Below are positions 1 to 13,822 of a stretch of 64,000 bases of DNA, in pieces. Each line of letters opens with the position of its first letter. Within the stretch, counting starts at the first letter, position 1. The notes under the pieces are model-generated. The model ran no database searches and was not told the DNA's origin. It saw only the letters and a program-made list of their open reading frames with translations. Origin of the DNA: Taudactylus pleione (taxonomy: Eukaryota > Chordata > Amphibia > Anura > Myobatrachidae); contig JAUIMM010001264.1 in assembly GCA_031769625.1 (NCBI GenBank), positions 36,703 through 100,702 of the forward strand, written 5' to 3'. The translations under genes were made by a program, and so were the position numbers.

Positions 1-1139
1 GACTTGGTCTTCAACAGATCTGGTGAAATTTTGAGCTGTCTGTGTTTGCTACAAGAGGAGATAACACAAAGTATGCGCTTTTGTTATTTCCATTGCTTTC
101 AATGCATTTTGGCCTAAAACGTGCATTTGCAGTTTTCTCTTAAACACAACATGAGAGAAAAACCATTTCACATCACATTTGTGGGTCTTGGTCTTCAACA
201 CATCCAGTGAAATTTTGAGCTGTCTGTGTTTGCTACAAGAGGAGATAACACAAAGTATGCGCTTTTGTTGTTTCCATTGTTTTCAATGCATTTTGGCCTA
301 AAATGTGCATTTGCTGTTTTCTCTTAAACGCAATATGGGAGAAAAACCATTTCACATCACATTTGTGGGTCTTGGTCTTCAACAGATCTGGTGAAATTTT
401 GAGCTGTCTGTGTTTGCTACAAGAGGAGATAACACAAAGTATGCACTTTTGTTATTTCCATTGCTTTCAATGCATTTTGGCCTAAAACGAGCAATTGCTG
501 TTTTCTCTTAAACGCAACATGGGAGAAAAACCATTTCACATCACATTTGTGGGTCTTGGTCTTCAACAGATCCAGTGAAATTTTGAGCTGTCTGTGTTTG
601 CTACAAGAGGAGATAACACAAAGTATGCGCTTTTGTTATTTCCATTGCTTTCAATGCATTTTGGCCTAAAACGTGCATTTGCAGTTTTCTCTTAAACACA
701 ACATGAGAGAAAAACCATTTCACATCACATTTGTGGGTCTTGGTCTTCAACACATCCAGTGAAATTTTGAGCTGTCTGTGTTTGCTACAAGAGGAGATAA
801 CACAAAGTATGCACTTTTGTTGTTTCCATTGTTTTCAATGCATTTTGGCCTAAAACGTTCATTTGCTGTTTTCTCTTAAACGCAACATGGGAGTAAAACC
901 ATTTCACATCACATTTGTGTGTCTTGGTCTTCAACAGATCTTTTGAAATTTTGAGCTGTCTGTGTTTGCTACAAGAGGAGATAACACAAAGTATGCGCTT
1001 TTGTTATTTCCATTGCTTTCAATGCATTTTGGCCTAAAACGTCCTTTTGCAGTTTTCTCTTAAACACAACATGAGAGAAAAACCATTTCACATCACATTT
1101 GTGGGTCTTGGTCTTCAACACATCCAGTGAAATTTTGAG

Positions 1140-2040
1140 CTGTCTGTGTTTGCTACAAGAGGAGATAACACAAAGTATGCGCTTTTGTTGTTTCCATTGT
1201 TTTCAATGCATTTTGGCCTAAAACGTTCATTTGCTGTTTTCTCTTAAACGCAATATGGGAGTAAAACCATTTCACATCACATTTATGGGTCTTGGTCTTC
1301 AACAGATCTGGTGAAATTTTGAGCTGTCTGTGTTTGCTACAAGAGGAGATAACACAAAGTATGCGCTTTTGTTATTTCCATTGCTTTTAATGCATTTTGG
1401 CCTAAAACGTCCATTTGCAGTTTTCTCTTAAACACAACATGAGAGAAAAACCATTTCACATCACATTTGTGGGTCTTGGTCTTCAACAGATCTGGTGAAA
1501 CTTTGAGCTGTCTGTGTTTGCTACAAGAGGAGATAACACAAAGTATGCGCTTTTGTTATTTCCATTGCTTTCAATGCATTTTGGCCTAAAACGTGCATTT
1601 GCTGTTTTCTCTTAAACACAACATGAGAGAAAAACCATTTCACATCACATTTGTGGGTCTTGGTCTTCAACACATCCAGTGAAATTTTGAGCTGTCTGTG
1701 TTTGCTACAAGAGGAGATAACACAAAGTATGCGCTTTTGTTGTTTCCATTGTTTTCAATGCATTTTGGCCTAAAACGTTCATTTGCTGTTTTCTCTTAAA
1801 CGCAATATGGGAGTAAAACCATTTCACATCACATTTATGGGTCTTGGTCTTCAACAGATCTGGTGAAATTTTGAGCTGTCTGTGTTTGCTACAAGAGGAG
1901 ATAACACAAAGTATGCGCTTTTGTTATTTCCATTGCTTTTAATGCATTTTGGCCTAAAACGTCCATTTGCAGTTTTCTCTTAAACACAACATGAGAGAAA
2001 AACCATTTCACATCACATTTGTGGGTCTTGGTCTTCAACA
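1140..2040. repeat. Local 552-bp (three-monomer) tandem duplication
   Basis: A rare variant, ATTTATGGGTCTTGG instead of ATTTGTGGGTCTTGG, occurs at 1281 and again at 1833, exactly 552 bp (3 x 184) apart. It comes with the same neighbouring variants in both copies (GCAATATGGGAGT before it, CTTTTAATGCATTTTGG and CGTCCATTTGCAG after it). This is a recent three-monomer duplication inside the array. The outer limits given are approximate. Confidence 0.8.
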
Positions 2041-3330
2041 GATCAGGTGAAATTTTGAGCTGTCTGTGTTTGCTACAAGAGGAGATAACACAAAGTATGC
2101 GCTTTTGTTGTTTCCATTGTTTTCAATGCATTTTGGCCTAAAATGTGCATTTGCTGTTTTCTCTTAAACGCAATATGGGAGAAAAACCATTTCACATCAC
2201 ATTTGTGGGTCTTGGTCTTCAACAGATCTGGTGAAATTTTGAGCTGTCTGTGTTTGCTACAAGAGGAGATAACACAAAGTATGCACTTTTGTTATTTCCA
2301 TTGCTTTCAATGCATTTTTGCCTAAAACGAGCAATTGCTGTTTTCTCTTAAACGCAACATGGGAGAAAAACCATTTCACATCACATTTGTGGGTCTTGGT
2401 CTTCAACAGATCTGGTGAAATTTTGAGCTGTCTGTGTTTGCTACAAGAGGAGATAACACAAAGTATGCGCTTTTGTTATTTCCATTGCTTTCAATGCATT
2501 TTGGCCTAAAACGTGCATTTGCTGTTTTCTCTTAAACACAACATGAGAGAAAAACCATTTCACATCACATTTGTGGGTCTTGGTCTTCAACACATCCAGT
2601 GAAATTTTGAGCTGTCTGTGTTTGCTACAAGAGGAGATAACACAAAGTATGCGCTTTTGTTGTTTCCATTGTTTTCAATGCATTTTGGTCTAAAACATTC
2701 ATTTGCTGTTTTCTCTTAAACGCAACATGGGAGAAAAACCATTTCACATCACATTTGTGGGTCTTGGTCTTCAACAGATCCGGTGAAATTTTGAGCTGTC
2801 TGTGTTTGCTACAAGAGGAGATAACACAAAGTATGTGCTTTTGTTATTTCCATTGCTTTCAAGGCATTTTGGCCTAAAACGTGCATTTGCAGTTTTCTCT
2901 TAAACGCAACATGGGAGAAAAACCATTTCACATCACATTTGTGGGTCTTCGTCTTCAACAGATCCAGTGAAATTTTGAGCTGTCTGTGTTTGCTACAAGA
3001 GGAGATAACACAAAGTATGCGCTTTTGTTATTTCCATTGCTTTCAATGCATTTTGGCCTAAAACGTGCATTTGCAGTTTTCTCTTAAACACAACATGAGA
3101 GAAAAACCATTTCACATCACATTTGTGGGTCTTGGTCTTCAACACATCCAGTGAAATTTTGAGCTGTCTGTGTTTGCTACAAGAGGAGATAACACAAAGT
3201 ATGCACTTTTGTTGTTTCCATTGTTTTCAATGCATTTTGGCCTAAAACGTTCATTTGCTGTTTTCTCTTAAACGCAACATGGGAGTAAAACCATTTCACA
3301 TCACATTTGTGGGTCTTGGTCTTCAACAGA

Positions 3331-6300
3331 TCTTTTGAAATTTTGAGCTGTCTGTGTTTGCTACAAGAGGAGATAACACAAAGTATGCGCTTTTGTTATT
3401 TCCATTGCTTTCAATGCATTTTGGCCTAAAACGTCCTTTTGCAGTTTTCTCTTAAACACAACATGAGAGAAAAACCATTTCACATCACATTTGTGGGTCT
3501 TGGTCTTCAACACATCCAGTGAAATTTTGAGCTGTCTGTGTTTGCTACAAGAGGAGATAACACAAAGTATGCGCTTTTGTTGTTTCCATTGTTTTCAATG
3601 CATATTGGCCTAAAACGTTCATTTGCTGTTTTCTCTTAAACGCAACATGGGAGTAAAACCATTTCACATCACATATGTGGGTCTTGGTCTTCAACAGATC
3701 TGGTGAAATTTTGAGCTGTCTGTGTTTGCTACAAGAGGAGATAACACAAAGTATGCGCTTTTGTTATTTCCATTGCTTTCAATGCATTTTGGCCTAAAAC
3801 GTGCATTTGCAGTTTTCTCTTAAACACAACATGAGAGAAAAACCATTTTACATCACTTTTGTGGGTCTTGGTCTTCAACACATCAAGTGAAATTTTGAGC
3901 TGTCTGTGTTTGCTACAAGAGGAGATAACACAAAGTATGCGCTTTTCTTGTTTCCATTGTTTTCAATGCATTTTGGCCTAAAACGTTCATTTGCTGTTTT
4001 CTCTTAAACGCAACATGGGAGTAAAACCATTTCACATCACATTTGTGGGTCTTGGTCTTCAACAGATCTGGTGAAATTTTGAGCTGTCTGTGTTTGCTAC
4101 AAGAGGAGATAACACAAAGTATGTGCTTTTGTTATTTCCATTGCTTTCAATGCATTTTGGCCTAAAACGAGCATTTGCAGTTTTCTCTTAAACGCAACAT
4201 GAGAGAAAAACCATTTCACATCACATTTGTGGGTCTTGGTCTTCAACAGATCCAGTGAAATTTTGAACTGTCTGTGTTTGCTACAAGAGGAGATAACACA
4301 AAGTATGCGCTTTTGTTATTTCCATTGCTTTCAATGCATTTTTGCCTAAAACGTGCATTTGCAGTTTTCTCTTAAACACAACATGAGAGAAAAACCATTT
4401 CACATCACGTTTGTGGGTCTTGGTCTTCAACACATCCAGTGAAATTTTGAGCTGTCTGTGTTTGCTACAAGAGGAGATAACACAAAGTATGCGCTTTTGT
4501 TGTTTCCATTGTTTTCAATGCATTTTGGCCTAAAACGTTCATTTGCTGTTTTCTCTTAAACGCAACATGGGAGTAAAACCATTTCACATCACATTTGTGG
4601 GACTTGGTCTTCAACAGATCTGGTGAAATTTTGAGCTGTCTGTGTTTGCTACAAGAGGAGATAACACAAAGTATGCGCTTTTGTTATTTCCATTGCTTTC
4701 AATGCATTTTGGACTAAAACGTGCATTTGCAGTTTTCTCTTAAACACAACATGAGAGAAAAACCATTTCACATCAAATTTGTGGGTCTTGGTCTTCAACA
4801 CATCCAGTGAAATTTTGAGCTGTCTGTGTTTGCTACAAGAGGAGATAACACAAAGTATGCGCTTTTGTTGTTTCCATTGTTTTCAATGCATTTTGGCCGA
4901 AAACGTTCATTTGCTGTTTTCTCTTAAACGCAATATGGGAGTAAAACCATTTCACATCACATTTGTGGGTCTTGGTCTTCAACACGTCCAGTGAAATTTT
5001 GAGCTGTCTGTGTTTGCTACAAGAGGAGATAACACAAAGTATGCGCTTTTGTTGTTTCCATTGTTTTCAATGCATTTTGGCCTAAAACGTTCATTTGCTG
5101 TTTTCTCTTAAACGCAATATGGGAGTAAAACCATTTCACATCACATTTGTGGGTCTTGGTCTTCAACAGATCTGGTGAAATTTTGAGCTGTCTGTGTTTG
5201 CTACAAGAGGAGATAACACAAAGTATGCGCTTTTGTTATTTCCATTGCTTTCAATACATTTTGGCCTAAAATGTCCATTTGCAGTTTTCTCTTAAACACA
5301 ACATGAGAGAAAAACCATTTCACATCACATTTGTGGGTCTTGGTCTTCAACACATCCAGTGAAATTTTGAGCTGTCTGTGTTTGCTGCAAGAGGAGATAA
5401 CACAAAGTATGCGCTTTTGTTGTTTCCATTGTTTTCAATGCATTTTGGCCTAAAACGTTCATTTGCTGTTTTCTCTTAAACGCAACATGGGAGTAAAACC
5501 ATTTCACATCACATTTGTGGGTCTTGGTCTTCAACAGATCTGGTGAAATTTTGAGCTGTCTGTGTTTGCTACAAGAGGAGATAACACAAAGTATGCACTT
5601 TTGTTATTTCCATTGCTTTCAATGCATTTTGGCCTAAAACGTGCATTTGCTGTTTTCTCTTAAACACAACATGAGAGAAAAACCATTTCACATCACATTT
5701 GTGGGTCTTGGTCTTCAACAGATCTGGTGAAATTTTGAGCTGTCTGTGTTTGCTACAAGAGGAGATAACACAAAGTATGCGCTTTTGTTATTTCCATTGC
5801 TTTCAATGCATTTTGGCCTAAAACGTGCATTTGCAGTTTTCTCTTAAACACAACATGAGAGAAAAACCATTTCACATCACATTTGTGGGTCTTGGTCTTC
5901 AACACATCCAGTAAAATTTTGAGCTGTCTGTGTTTGCTACAAGAGGAGATAACACAAAGTATGCGCTTTTGTTGTTTCCATTGTTTTCAATGCATTTTGG
6001 CCTAAAACGTTCATTTGCTGTTTTCTCTTAAACGCAACATGGGAGTAAAACCATTTCACATCACATTTGTGGGACTTGGTCTTCAACAGATCTGGTGAAA
6101 TTTTGAGCTGTCTGTGTTTGCTACAAGAGGAGATAACACAAAGTATGCGCTTTTGTTATTTCCATTGCTTTCAATGCATTTTGGCCTAAAACGTGCATTT
6201 GCAGTTTTCTCTTAAACACAACATGAGAGAAAAACCATTTCACATCACATTTGTGGGTCTTGGTCTTCAACACATCCAGTGAAATTTTGAGCTGTCTGTG

Positions 6301-9300
6301 TTTGCTACAAGAGGAGATAACACAAAGTATGCGCTTTTGTTGTTTCCATTGTTTTCAAAGCATTTTGGCCTAAAACGTTCATTTGCTGTTTTCTCTTAAA
6401 CGCAACATGGGAGTAAAACCATTTCACATCACATTTGTGGGTCTTGGTCTTCAACAGATCTGGTGAAATTTTGAGCTGTCTGTGTTTGCTACAAGAGGAG
6501 ATAACACAAAGTATGCGCTTTTGTTATTTCCATTGCTTTCAATGCATTTTGGCCTAAAACGTGCATTTGCAGTTTTCTCTTAAACACAACATGAGAGAAA
6601 AACCATTTCACATCACATTTGTGGGTCTTGGTCTTCAACACATCCAGTGAAATTTTGAGCTGTCTGTGTTTGCTACAAGAGGAGATAACACAAAGTATGC
6701 GCTTTTGTTGTTTCCATTGTTTTCAATGCATTTTGGCCTAAAACGTTCATTTGCTGTTTTCTCTTAAACGCAACATGGGAGTAAAACCATTTCACATCAC
6801 ATTTGTGGGACTTGGTCTTCAACAGATCTGGTGAAATTTTGAGCTGTCTGTGTTTGCTACAAGAGGAGATAACACAAAGTATGCGCTTTTGTTATTTCCA
6901 TTGCTTTCAATGCATTTTGGCCTAAAACATGCATTTGCAGTTTTCTCTTAAACACAACATGAGAGAAAAACCATTTCACATCACATTTGTGGGTCTTGGT
7001 CTTCAACACATCCAGTGAAATTTTGAGCTGTCTGTGTTTGCTACAAGAGGAGATAACACAAAGTATGCGCTTTTGTTGTTTCCATTGTTTTCAATGCATT
7101 TTGGCCTAAAATGTGCATTTGCTGTTTTCTCTTAAACGCAATATGGGAGAAAAACCATTTCACATCACATTTGTGGGTCTTGGTCTTCAACAGATCTGGT
7201 GAAATTTTGAGCTGTCTGTGTTTGCTACAAGAGGAGATAACACAAAGTATGCACTTTTGTTATTTCCATTGCTTTCAATGCATTTTGGCCTAAAACGAGC
7301 AATTGCTGTTTTCTCTTAAACGCAACATGGGAGAAAAACCATTTCACATCACATTTGTGTGTCTTGGTCTTCAACACATCCAGTGAAATTTTGAGCTGTC
7401 TGTGTATGGTACAAGAGGAGATATCACAATGTATGCGCTTTTGTTGTTCCATTGCTTTCAATGCATTTTGGCCTAAAACATGCATTTGCTGTTTTCTCTT
7501 AAATGCAACATGGGAGAAAAACCATTTCACATAACATTTGTGAGTCTTGGTCTTCAACAGATCTGGTGAAATTTTGAGCTGTCTGTGTTTGCTACAAGAG
7601 GAGATAACACAAAGTATGCGCTTTTGTTATTTCCATTGCTTTCAATGCATTTTGGCCTAAAACGTGCATTTGCTGTTTTCTCTTAAACACAACATGAGAG
7701 AAAAACCATTTCACATCACATTTGTGGGTCTTGGTCTTCAACACATCCAGTGAAATTTTGAGCTGTCTGTGTTTGCTACAAGAGGAGATAACACAAAGTA
7801 TGTGCTTTTGTTGTTTCCATTGTTTTCAATGCATTTTGGTCTAAAACATTCATGTGCTGTTTTCTCTTAAACGCAACATGGGAGAAAAACCATTTCACAT
7901 CACATTTGTGGGTCTTGGTCTTCAACAGATCCGGTAAAATTTTGAGCTGTCTGTGTTTGCTACAAGAGGAGATAACATAAAGTATGTGCTTTTGTTATTT
8001 CCATTGCTTTCAATGCATATTGGCCTAAAACGTGCATTTGCAGTTTTCTCTTAAACGCAACATGGGAGAAAAACCATTTCACATCACATTTGTGGGTCTT
8101 GGTCTTCAACAGATCCAGTGAAATTTTGAGCTGTCTGTGTTTGCTACAAGAGGAGATAACACAAAGTATGCGCTTTTGTTATTTCCATTGCTTTCAATGC
8201 ATTTTGGCCTAAAACGTGCATTTGCAGTTTTCTCTTAAACACAACATGAGAGAAAAACCATTTCACATCACATTTGTGGGTCTTGGTCTTCAACACATCC
8301 AGTGAAATTTTGAGCTGTCTGTGTTTGCTACAAGAGGAGATAACACAAAGTATGCACTTTTGTTGTTTCCATTGTTTTCAATGCATTTTGGCCTAAAACG
8401 TTCATTTGCTGTTTTCTCTTAAACGCAACATGGGAGTAAAACCATTTCACATCACATTTGTGGGTCTTGGTCTTCAGCAGATCTTTTGAAATTTTGAGCT
8501 GTCTGTGTTTGCTACAAGAGGAGATAACACAAAGTATGCGCTTTTGTTATTTCCATTGCTTTCAATGCATTTTGGCCTAAAACGTCCTTTTGCAGTTTTC
8601 TCTTAAACACAACATGAGAGAAAAACCATTTCACATCACATTTGTGTGTCTTGGTCTTCAACACATCCAGTGAAATTTTGAGCTGTCTGTGTTTGCTACA
8701 AGAGGAGATAACACAAAGTATGCGCTTTTGTTATTTCCATTGTTTTCAATGCATTTTGGCCTAAAACGTTCATTTGCTGTTTTCTCTTAAACGCAACATG
8801 GGAGTAAAACCATTTCACATCACATTTGTGGGACTTGGTCTTCAACAGATCTGGTGAAATTTTGAGCTGTCTGTGTTTGCTACAAGAGGAGATAACACAA
8901 AGTATGCGCTTTTGTTATTTCCATTGCTTTCAATGCATTTTGGCCTAAAACGTGCATTTGCAGTTTTCTCTTAAACACAACATGAGAGAAAAACCATTTC
9001 ACATCACATTTGTGGGTCTTCGTCTTCAACACATCCAGTGAAATTTTGAGCTGTCTGTGTTTGCTACAAGAGGAGATAACACAAAGTATGCGCTTTTGTT
9101 GTTTCCATTGTTTTCAATGCATTTTGGCCTAAAATGTGCATTTGCTGTTTTCTCTTAAACGCCATATGGGAGAAAAACCATTTCACATCACATTTGTGGG
9201 TCTTGGTCTTCAACAGATCTGGTGAAATTTTGAGCTGTCTGTGTTTGCTACAAGAGGAGATAACACAAAGTATGCGCTTTTGTTGTTTCCATTGTTTTCA

Positions 9301-9953
9301 ATGCATTTTGGCCTAAAATGTTCATTTGCTGTTTGCTCTTAAACGCAATATGGGAGTAAAACCATTTCACATCACATTTGTGGGTCTTGGTCTTCAACAG
9401 ATCTGGTGAAATTTTGAGCTGTCTGTGTTTGCTACAAGAGGAGATAACACAAAGTATGCACTTTTGTTATTTCCATTGCTTTCAATGCATTTTGGCCTAA
9501 AATGTCCATTTGCAGTTTTCTCTTAAACACAACATGAGAGAAAAACCATTTCACATCACATTTGTGGGTCTTGGTCTTCAACACATCCAGTGAAATTTTG
9601 AGCTGTCTGTGTTTGCTACAAGAGGAGATAACACAAAGTATGCGCTTTTGTTGTTTCCATTGTTTTCAATGCATTTTGGCCTAAAACGTTCATTTACTGT
9701 TTTCTCTTAAACGCAACATGGGAGTAAAACCATTTCACATCACATTTGTGGGTCTTGGTCTTCAACAGATCTGGTGAAATTTTGAGCTGTCTGTGTTTGC
9801 TACAAGAGGAGATAACACAAAGTATGCGCTTTTGTTATTTCCATTGTTTTCAATGCATTTTGGCCTAAAACGTGCATTTGCAGTTTTCTCTTAAACACAA
9901 CATGAGAGAAAAACCATTTCACATCACATTTGTGGGTCTTGGTCTTCAACAGA
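3331..9953. repeat. 6,623-bp long-range satellite unit, copy 1
   Basis: Rare variants recur at a constant spacing of 6,623 bp (36 monomers less one base). CAGATCTTTT occurs at 3331 and 9954, GCATATTGGCC at 3601 and 10,224, TTTTGAACTG at 4261 and 10,884, CCAGTAAAATT at 5911 and 12,534, and the GTGCATTTGCTG/GCAATATGGG monomer at 7111 and 13,734. The spacing drops to 6,439 bp in the middle (5325 against 11,764), so one monomer was gained and another lost between the copies. The second copy starts near 9954 and is interrupted by the LINE. The start of copy 1 is set by the first matching rare variant and could lie somewhat earlier. Confidence 0.8.
7173..7185. other. Paralogous empty site of the LINE insertion
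   Basis: The 13-bp GTGGGTCTTGGTC here sits in the same variant context as the LINE target. A GCAATATGGGAGAA monomer lies to the left. To the right are CAGATCTGG, TATGCACTT, CGAGCAATTGCTG and then TGTATGGTACAAG. It lies exactly 6,623 bp before the left target duplication. It shows what the locus looked like before insertion. Confidence 0.85.
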
Positions 9954-12900
9954 TCTTTTGAAATTTTGAGCTGTCTGTGTTTGCTACAAGAGGAGATAAC
10001 ACAAAGTATGCGCTTTTGTTATTTCCATTGCTTTCAATGCATTTTGGCCTAAAACGTCCTTTTGCAGTTTTCTCTTAAACACAACATGAGAGAAAAACCA
10101 TTTCACATCACATTTGTGGGTCTTGGTCTTCAACACATCCAGTGAAATTTTGAGCTGTCTGTGTTTGCTACAAGAGGAGATAACACAAAGAATGCGCTTT
10201 TGTTGTTTCCATTGTTTTCAATGCATATTGGCCTAAAACGTTCATTTGCTGTTTTCTCTTAAACGCAACATGGGAGTAAAACCATTTCACATCACATTTG
10301 TGGGTCTTGGTCTTCAACAGATCTGGTGAAATTTTGAGCTGTCTGTGTTTGCTACAAGAGGAGATAACACAAAGTATGCGCTTTTGTTATTTCCATTGCT
10401 TTCAATGCATTTTGGCCTAAAACGTGCATTTGCAGTTTTCTCTTAAACACAACATGAGAGAAAAACCATTTTACATCACTTTTGTGGGTCTTGGTCTTCA
10501 ACACATCCAGTGAAATTTTGAGCTGTCTGTGTTTGCTACAAGAGGAGATAACACAAAGTATGCGCTTTTCTTGTTTCCATTGTTTTCAATGCATTTTGGC
10601 CTAAAACGTTCATTTGCTGTTTTCTCTTAAACGCAACATGGGAGTAAAACCATTTCACATCACATTTGTGGGTCTTGGTCTTCAACAGATCTGGTGAAAT
10701 TTTGAGCTGTCTGTGTTTGCTACAAGAGGAGATAACACAAAGTATGTGCTTTTGTTATTTCCATTGCTTTCAATGCATTTTGGCCTAAAACGAGCATTTG
10801 CAGTTTTCTCTTAAACGCAACATGAGAGAAAAACCATTTCACATCACATTTGTGGGTCTTGGTCTTCAACAGATCCAGTGAAATTTTGAACTGTCTGTGT
10901 TTGCTACAAGAGGAGATAACATAAAGTATGCGCTTTTGTTATTTCCATTGCTTTCAATGCATTTTTGCCTAAAACGTGCATTTGCAGTTTTCTCTTAAAC
11001 ACAACATGAGAGAAAAACCATTTCACATCACGTTTGTGGGTCTTGGTCTTCAACACATCCAGTGAAATTTTGAGCTGTCTGTGTTTGCTACAAGAGGAGA
11101 TAACACAAAGTATGCGCTTTTGTTGTTTCCATTGTTTTCAATGCATTTTGGCCTAAAACGTTCATTTGCTGTTTTCTCTTAAACGCAACATGGGAGTAAA
11201 ACCATTTCACATCACATTTGTGGGACTTGGTCTTCAACAGATCTGGTGAAATTTTGAGCTGTCTGTGTTTGCTACAAGAGGAGATAACACAAAGTATGCG
11301 CTTTTGTTATTTCCATTGCTTTCAATGCATTTTGGACTAAAACGTGCATTTGCAGTTTTCTCTTAAACACAACATGAGAGAAAAACCATTTCACATCACA
11401 TTTGTGGGTCTTGGTCTTCAACACATCCAGTGAAATTTTGAGCTGTCTGTGTTTGCTACAAGAGGAGATAACACAAAGTATGCGCTTTTGTTGTTTCCAT
11501 TGTTTTCAATGCATTTTGGCCTAAAACGTTCATTTGCTGTTTTCTCTTAAACGCAATATGGGAGTAAAACCATTTCACATCACATTTGTGGGTCTTGGTC
11601 TTCAACAGATCTGGTGAAATTTTGAGCTGTCTGTGTTTGCTACAAGAGGAGATAACACAAAGTATGCGCTTTTGTTATTTCCATTGCTTTCAATGCATTT
11701 TGGCCTAAAATGTCCATTTGCAGTTTTCTCTTAAACACAACATGAGAGAAAAACCATTTCACATCACATTTGTGGGTCTTGGTCTTCAACACATCCAGTG
11801 AAATTTTGAGCTGTCTGTGTTTGCTGCAAGAGGAGATAACACAAAGTATGCGCTTTTGTTGTTTCCATTGTTTTCAATGCATTTTGGCCTAAAACGTTCA
11901 TTTGCTGTTTTCTCTTAAACGCAACATGGGAGTAAAACCATTTCACATCACATTTGTGGGTCTTGGTCTTCAACAGATCGGGTGAAATTTTGAGCTGTCT
12001 GTGTTTGCTACAAGAGGAGATAACACAAAGTATGCACTTTTGTTATTTCCATTGCTTTCAATGCATTTTGGCCTAAAACGTGCATTTGCTGTTTTCTCTT
12101 AAACACAACATGAGAGAAAAACCATTTCACATCACATTTGTGGGTCTTGGTCTTCAACACATCCAGTGAAATTTTGAGCTGTCTGTGTTTGCTACAAGAG
12201 GAGATAACACAAAGTATGCGCTTTTGTTGTTTCCATTGTTTTCAATGCATATTGGCCTAAAACGTTCATTTGCTGTTTTCTCTTAAACGCAACATGGGAG
12301 TAAAACCATTTCACATCACATTTGTGGGTCTTGGTCTTCAACAGATCTGGTGAAATTTTGAGCTGTCTGTGTTTGCTACAAGAGGAGATAACACAAAGTA
12401 TGCGCTTTTGTTATTTCCATTGCTTTCAATGCATTTTGGCCTAAAACGTGCATTTGCAGTTTTCTCTTAAACACAACATGAGAGAAAAACCATTTCACAT
12501 CACATTTGTGGGTCTTGGTCTTCAACACATCCAGTAAAATTTTGAGCTGTCTGTGTTTGCTACAAGAGGAGATAACACAAAGTATGCGCTTTTGTTGTTT
12601 CCATTGTTTTCAATGCATTTTGGCCTAAAACGTTCATTTGCTGTTTTCTCTTAAACGCAACATGGGAGTAAAACCATTTCACATCACATTTGTGGGACTT
12701 GGTCTTCAACAGATCTGGTGAAATTTTGAGCTGTCTGTGTTTGCTACAAGAGGAGATAACACAAAGTATGCGCTTTTGTTATTTCCATTGCTTTCAATGC
12801 ATTTTGGCCTAAAACGTGCATTTGCAGTTTTCTCTTAAACACAACATGAGAGAAAAACCATTTCACATCACATTTGTGGGTCTTGGTCTTCAACACATCC

Positions 12901-13795
12901 AGTGAAATTTTGAGCTGTCTGTGTTTGCTACAAGAGGAGATAACACAAAGTATGCGCTTTTGTTGTTTCCATTGTTTTCAAAGCATTTTGGCCTAAAACG
13001 TTCATTTGCTGTTTTCTCTTAAACGCAACATGGGAGTAAAACCATTTCACATCACATTTGTGGGTCTTGGTCTTCAACAGATCTGGTGAAATTTTGAGCT
13101 GTCTGTGTTTGCTACAAGAGGAGATAACACAAAGTATGCGCTTTTGTTATTTCCATTGCTTTCAATGCATTTTGGCCTAAAACGTGCATTTGCAGTTTTC
13201 TCTTAAACACAACATGAGAGAAAAACCATTTCACATCACATTTGTGGGTCTTGGTCTTCAACACATCCAGTGAAATTTTGAGCTGTCTGTGTTTGCTACA
13301 AGAGGAGATAACACAAAGTATGCGCTTTTGTTGTTTCCATTGTTTTCAATGCATTTTGGCCTAAAACGTTCATTTGCTGTTTTCTCTTAAATGCAACATG
13401 GGAGTAAAACCATTTCACATCACATTTGTGGGACTTGGTCTTCAACAGATCTGGTGAAATTTTGAGCTGTCTGTGTTTGCTACAAGAGGAGATAACACAA
13501 AGTATGCGCTTTTGTTATTTCCATTGCTTTCAATGCATTTTGGCCTAAAACGTGCATTTGCAGTTTTCTCTTAAACACAACATGAGAGAAAAACCATTTC
13601 ACATCACATTTGTGGGTCTTGGTCTTCAACACATCCAGTGAAATTTTGAGCTGTCTGTGTTTGCTACAAGAGGAGATAACACAAAGTATGCGCTTTTGTT
13701 GTTTCCATTGTTTTCAATGCATTTTGGCCTAAAATGTGCATTTGCTGTTTTCTCTTAAACGCAATATGGGAGAAAAACCATTTCACATCACATTT

Positions 13796-13808
13796 GTGGG
13801 TCTTGGTC
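13796..13808. repeat. Target-site duplication of the LINE, 3'-side copy
   Basis: GTGGGTCTTGGTC belongs to the satellite monomer and is directly followed by non-satellite DNA at 13,809. The same 13 bp recur at 21,698-21,710, directly after the LINE 5' end. Flanking bases differ (T before this copy, C before the other), so the duplication is 13 bp and no longer. Confidence 0.92.
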
Positions 13809-13816
13809 ATACTCCG

Positions 13817-13822
13817 TTTATT
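13817..13822 (-). terminator. Candidate polyadenylation signal AATAAA
   Basis: AATAAA on the LINE sense strand lies eight bases from the element's 3' end. A normal cleavage site would lie 10-30 nt downstream, so the RNA would end at or just past the element border. This position supports 13,809 as the true 3' terminus. Function is inferred. Confidence 0.5.

Larger units (their letters stand above)
1..13808. repeat. 184-bp satellite array, left segment (A/B dimeric type)
   Basis: Head-to-tail copies of one AT-rich monomer of about 184 bp, about 75 copies, with no other sequence between them. Two monomer types usually alternate, giving a 368-bp dimer. Type A carries GTTCATTTGCTG, CGCAACATGGGAGT, CAGATCTGG and TTATTTCCATTGCTTTC. 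Type B carries GTGCATTTGCAG, CACAACATGAGAG, CACATCCAG and TTGTTTCCATTGTTTTC. Example: A starts at 6009, B at 6193, A again at 6377, each 184 bp apart. Short reading frames of 60-110 codons occur in both strands at repeat-determined places and are not genes. The monomer length is close to one nucleosome plus linker, as in many centromeric or heterochromatic satellites, but the sequence alone does not show that this is a centromere. No CENP-B box was seen. The last 13 bp (13,796-13,808) are also the LINE target duplication. Confidence 0.97.

Noticed and set aside
303..485. Many 60-170-codon frames on both strands with near-identical proteins
   Set aside because: They recur with the satellite monomer, start and stop at fixed monomer positions and change length only with one-base monomer variants. 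They have no independent coding signal.
1..13808. CRISPR array (regular direct repeats)
   Set aside because: The repeat fills the whole 184-bp period with no unique spacers, and the LINE is of eukaryotic type.
1..13808. tRNA- or 5S-derived satellite with Pol III boxes
   Set aside because: No GGTTCGANNCC-type B box or matching A box was found in the monomer.
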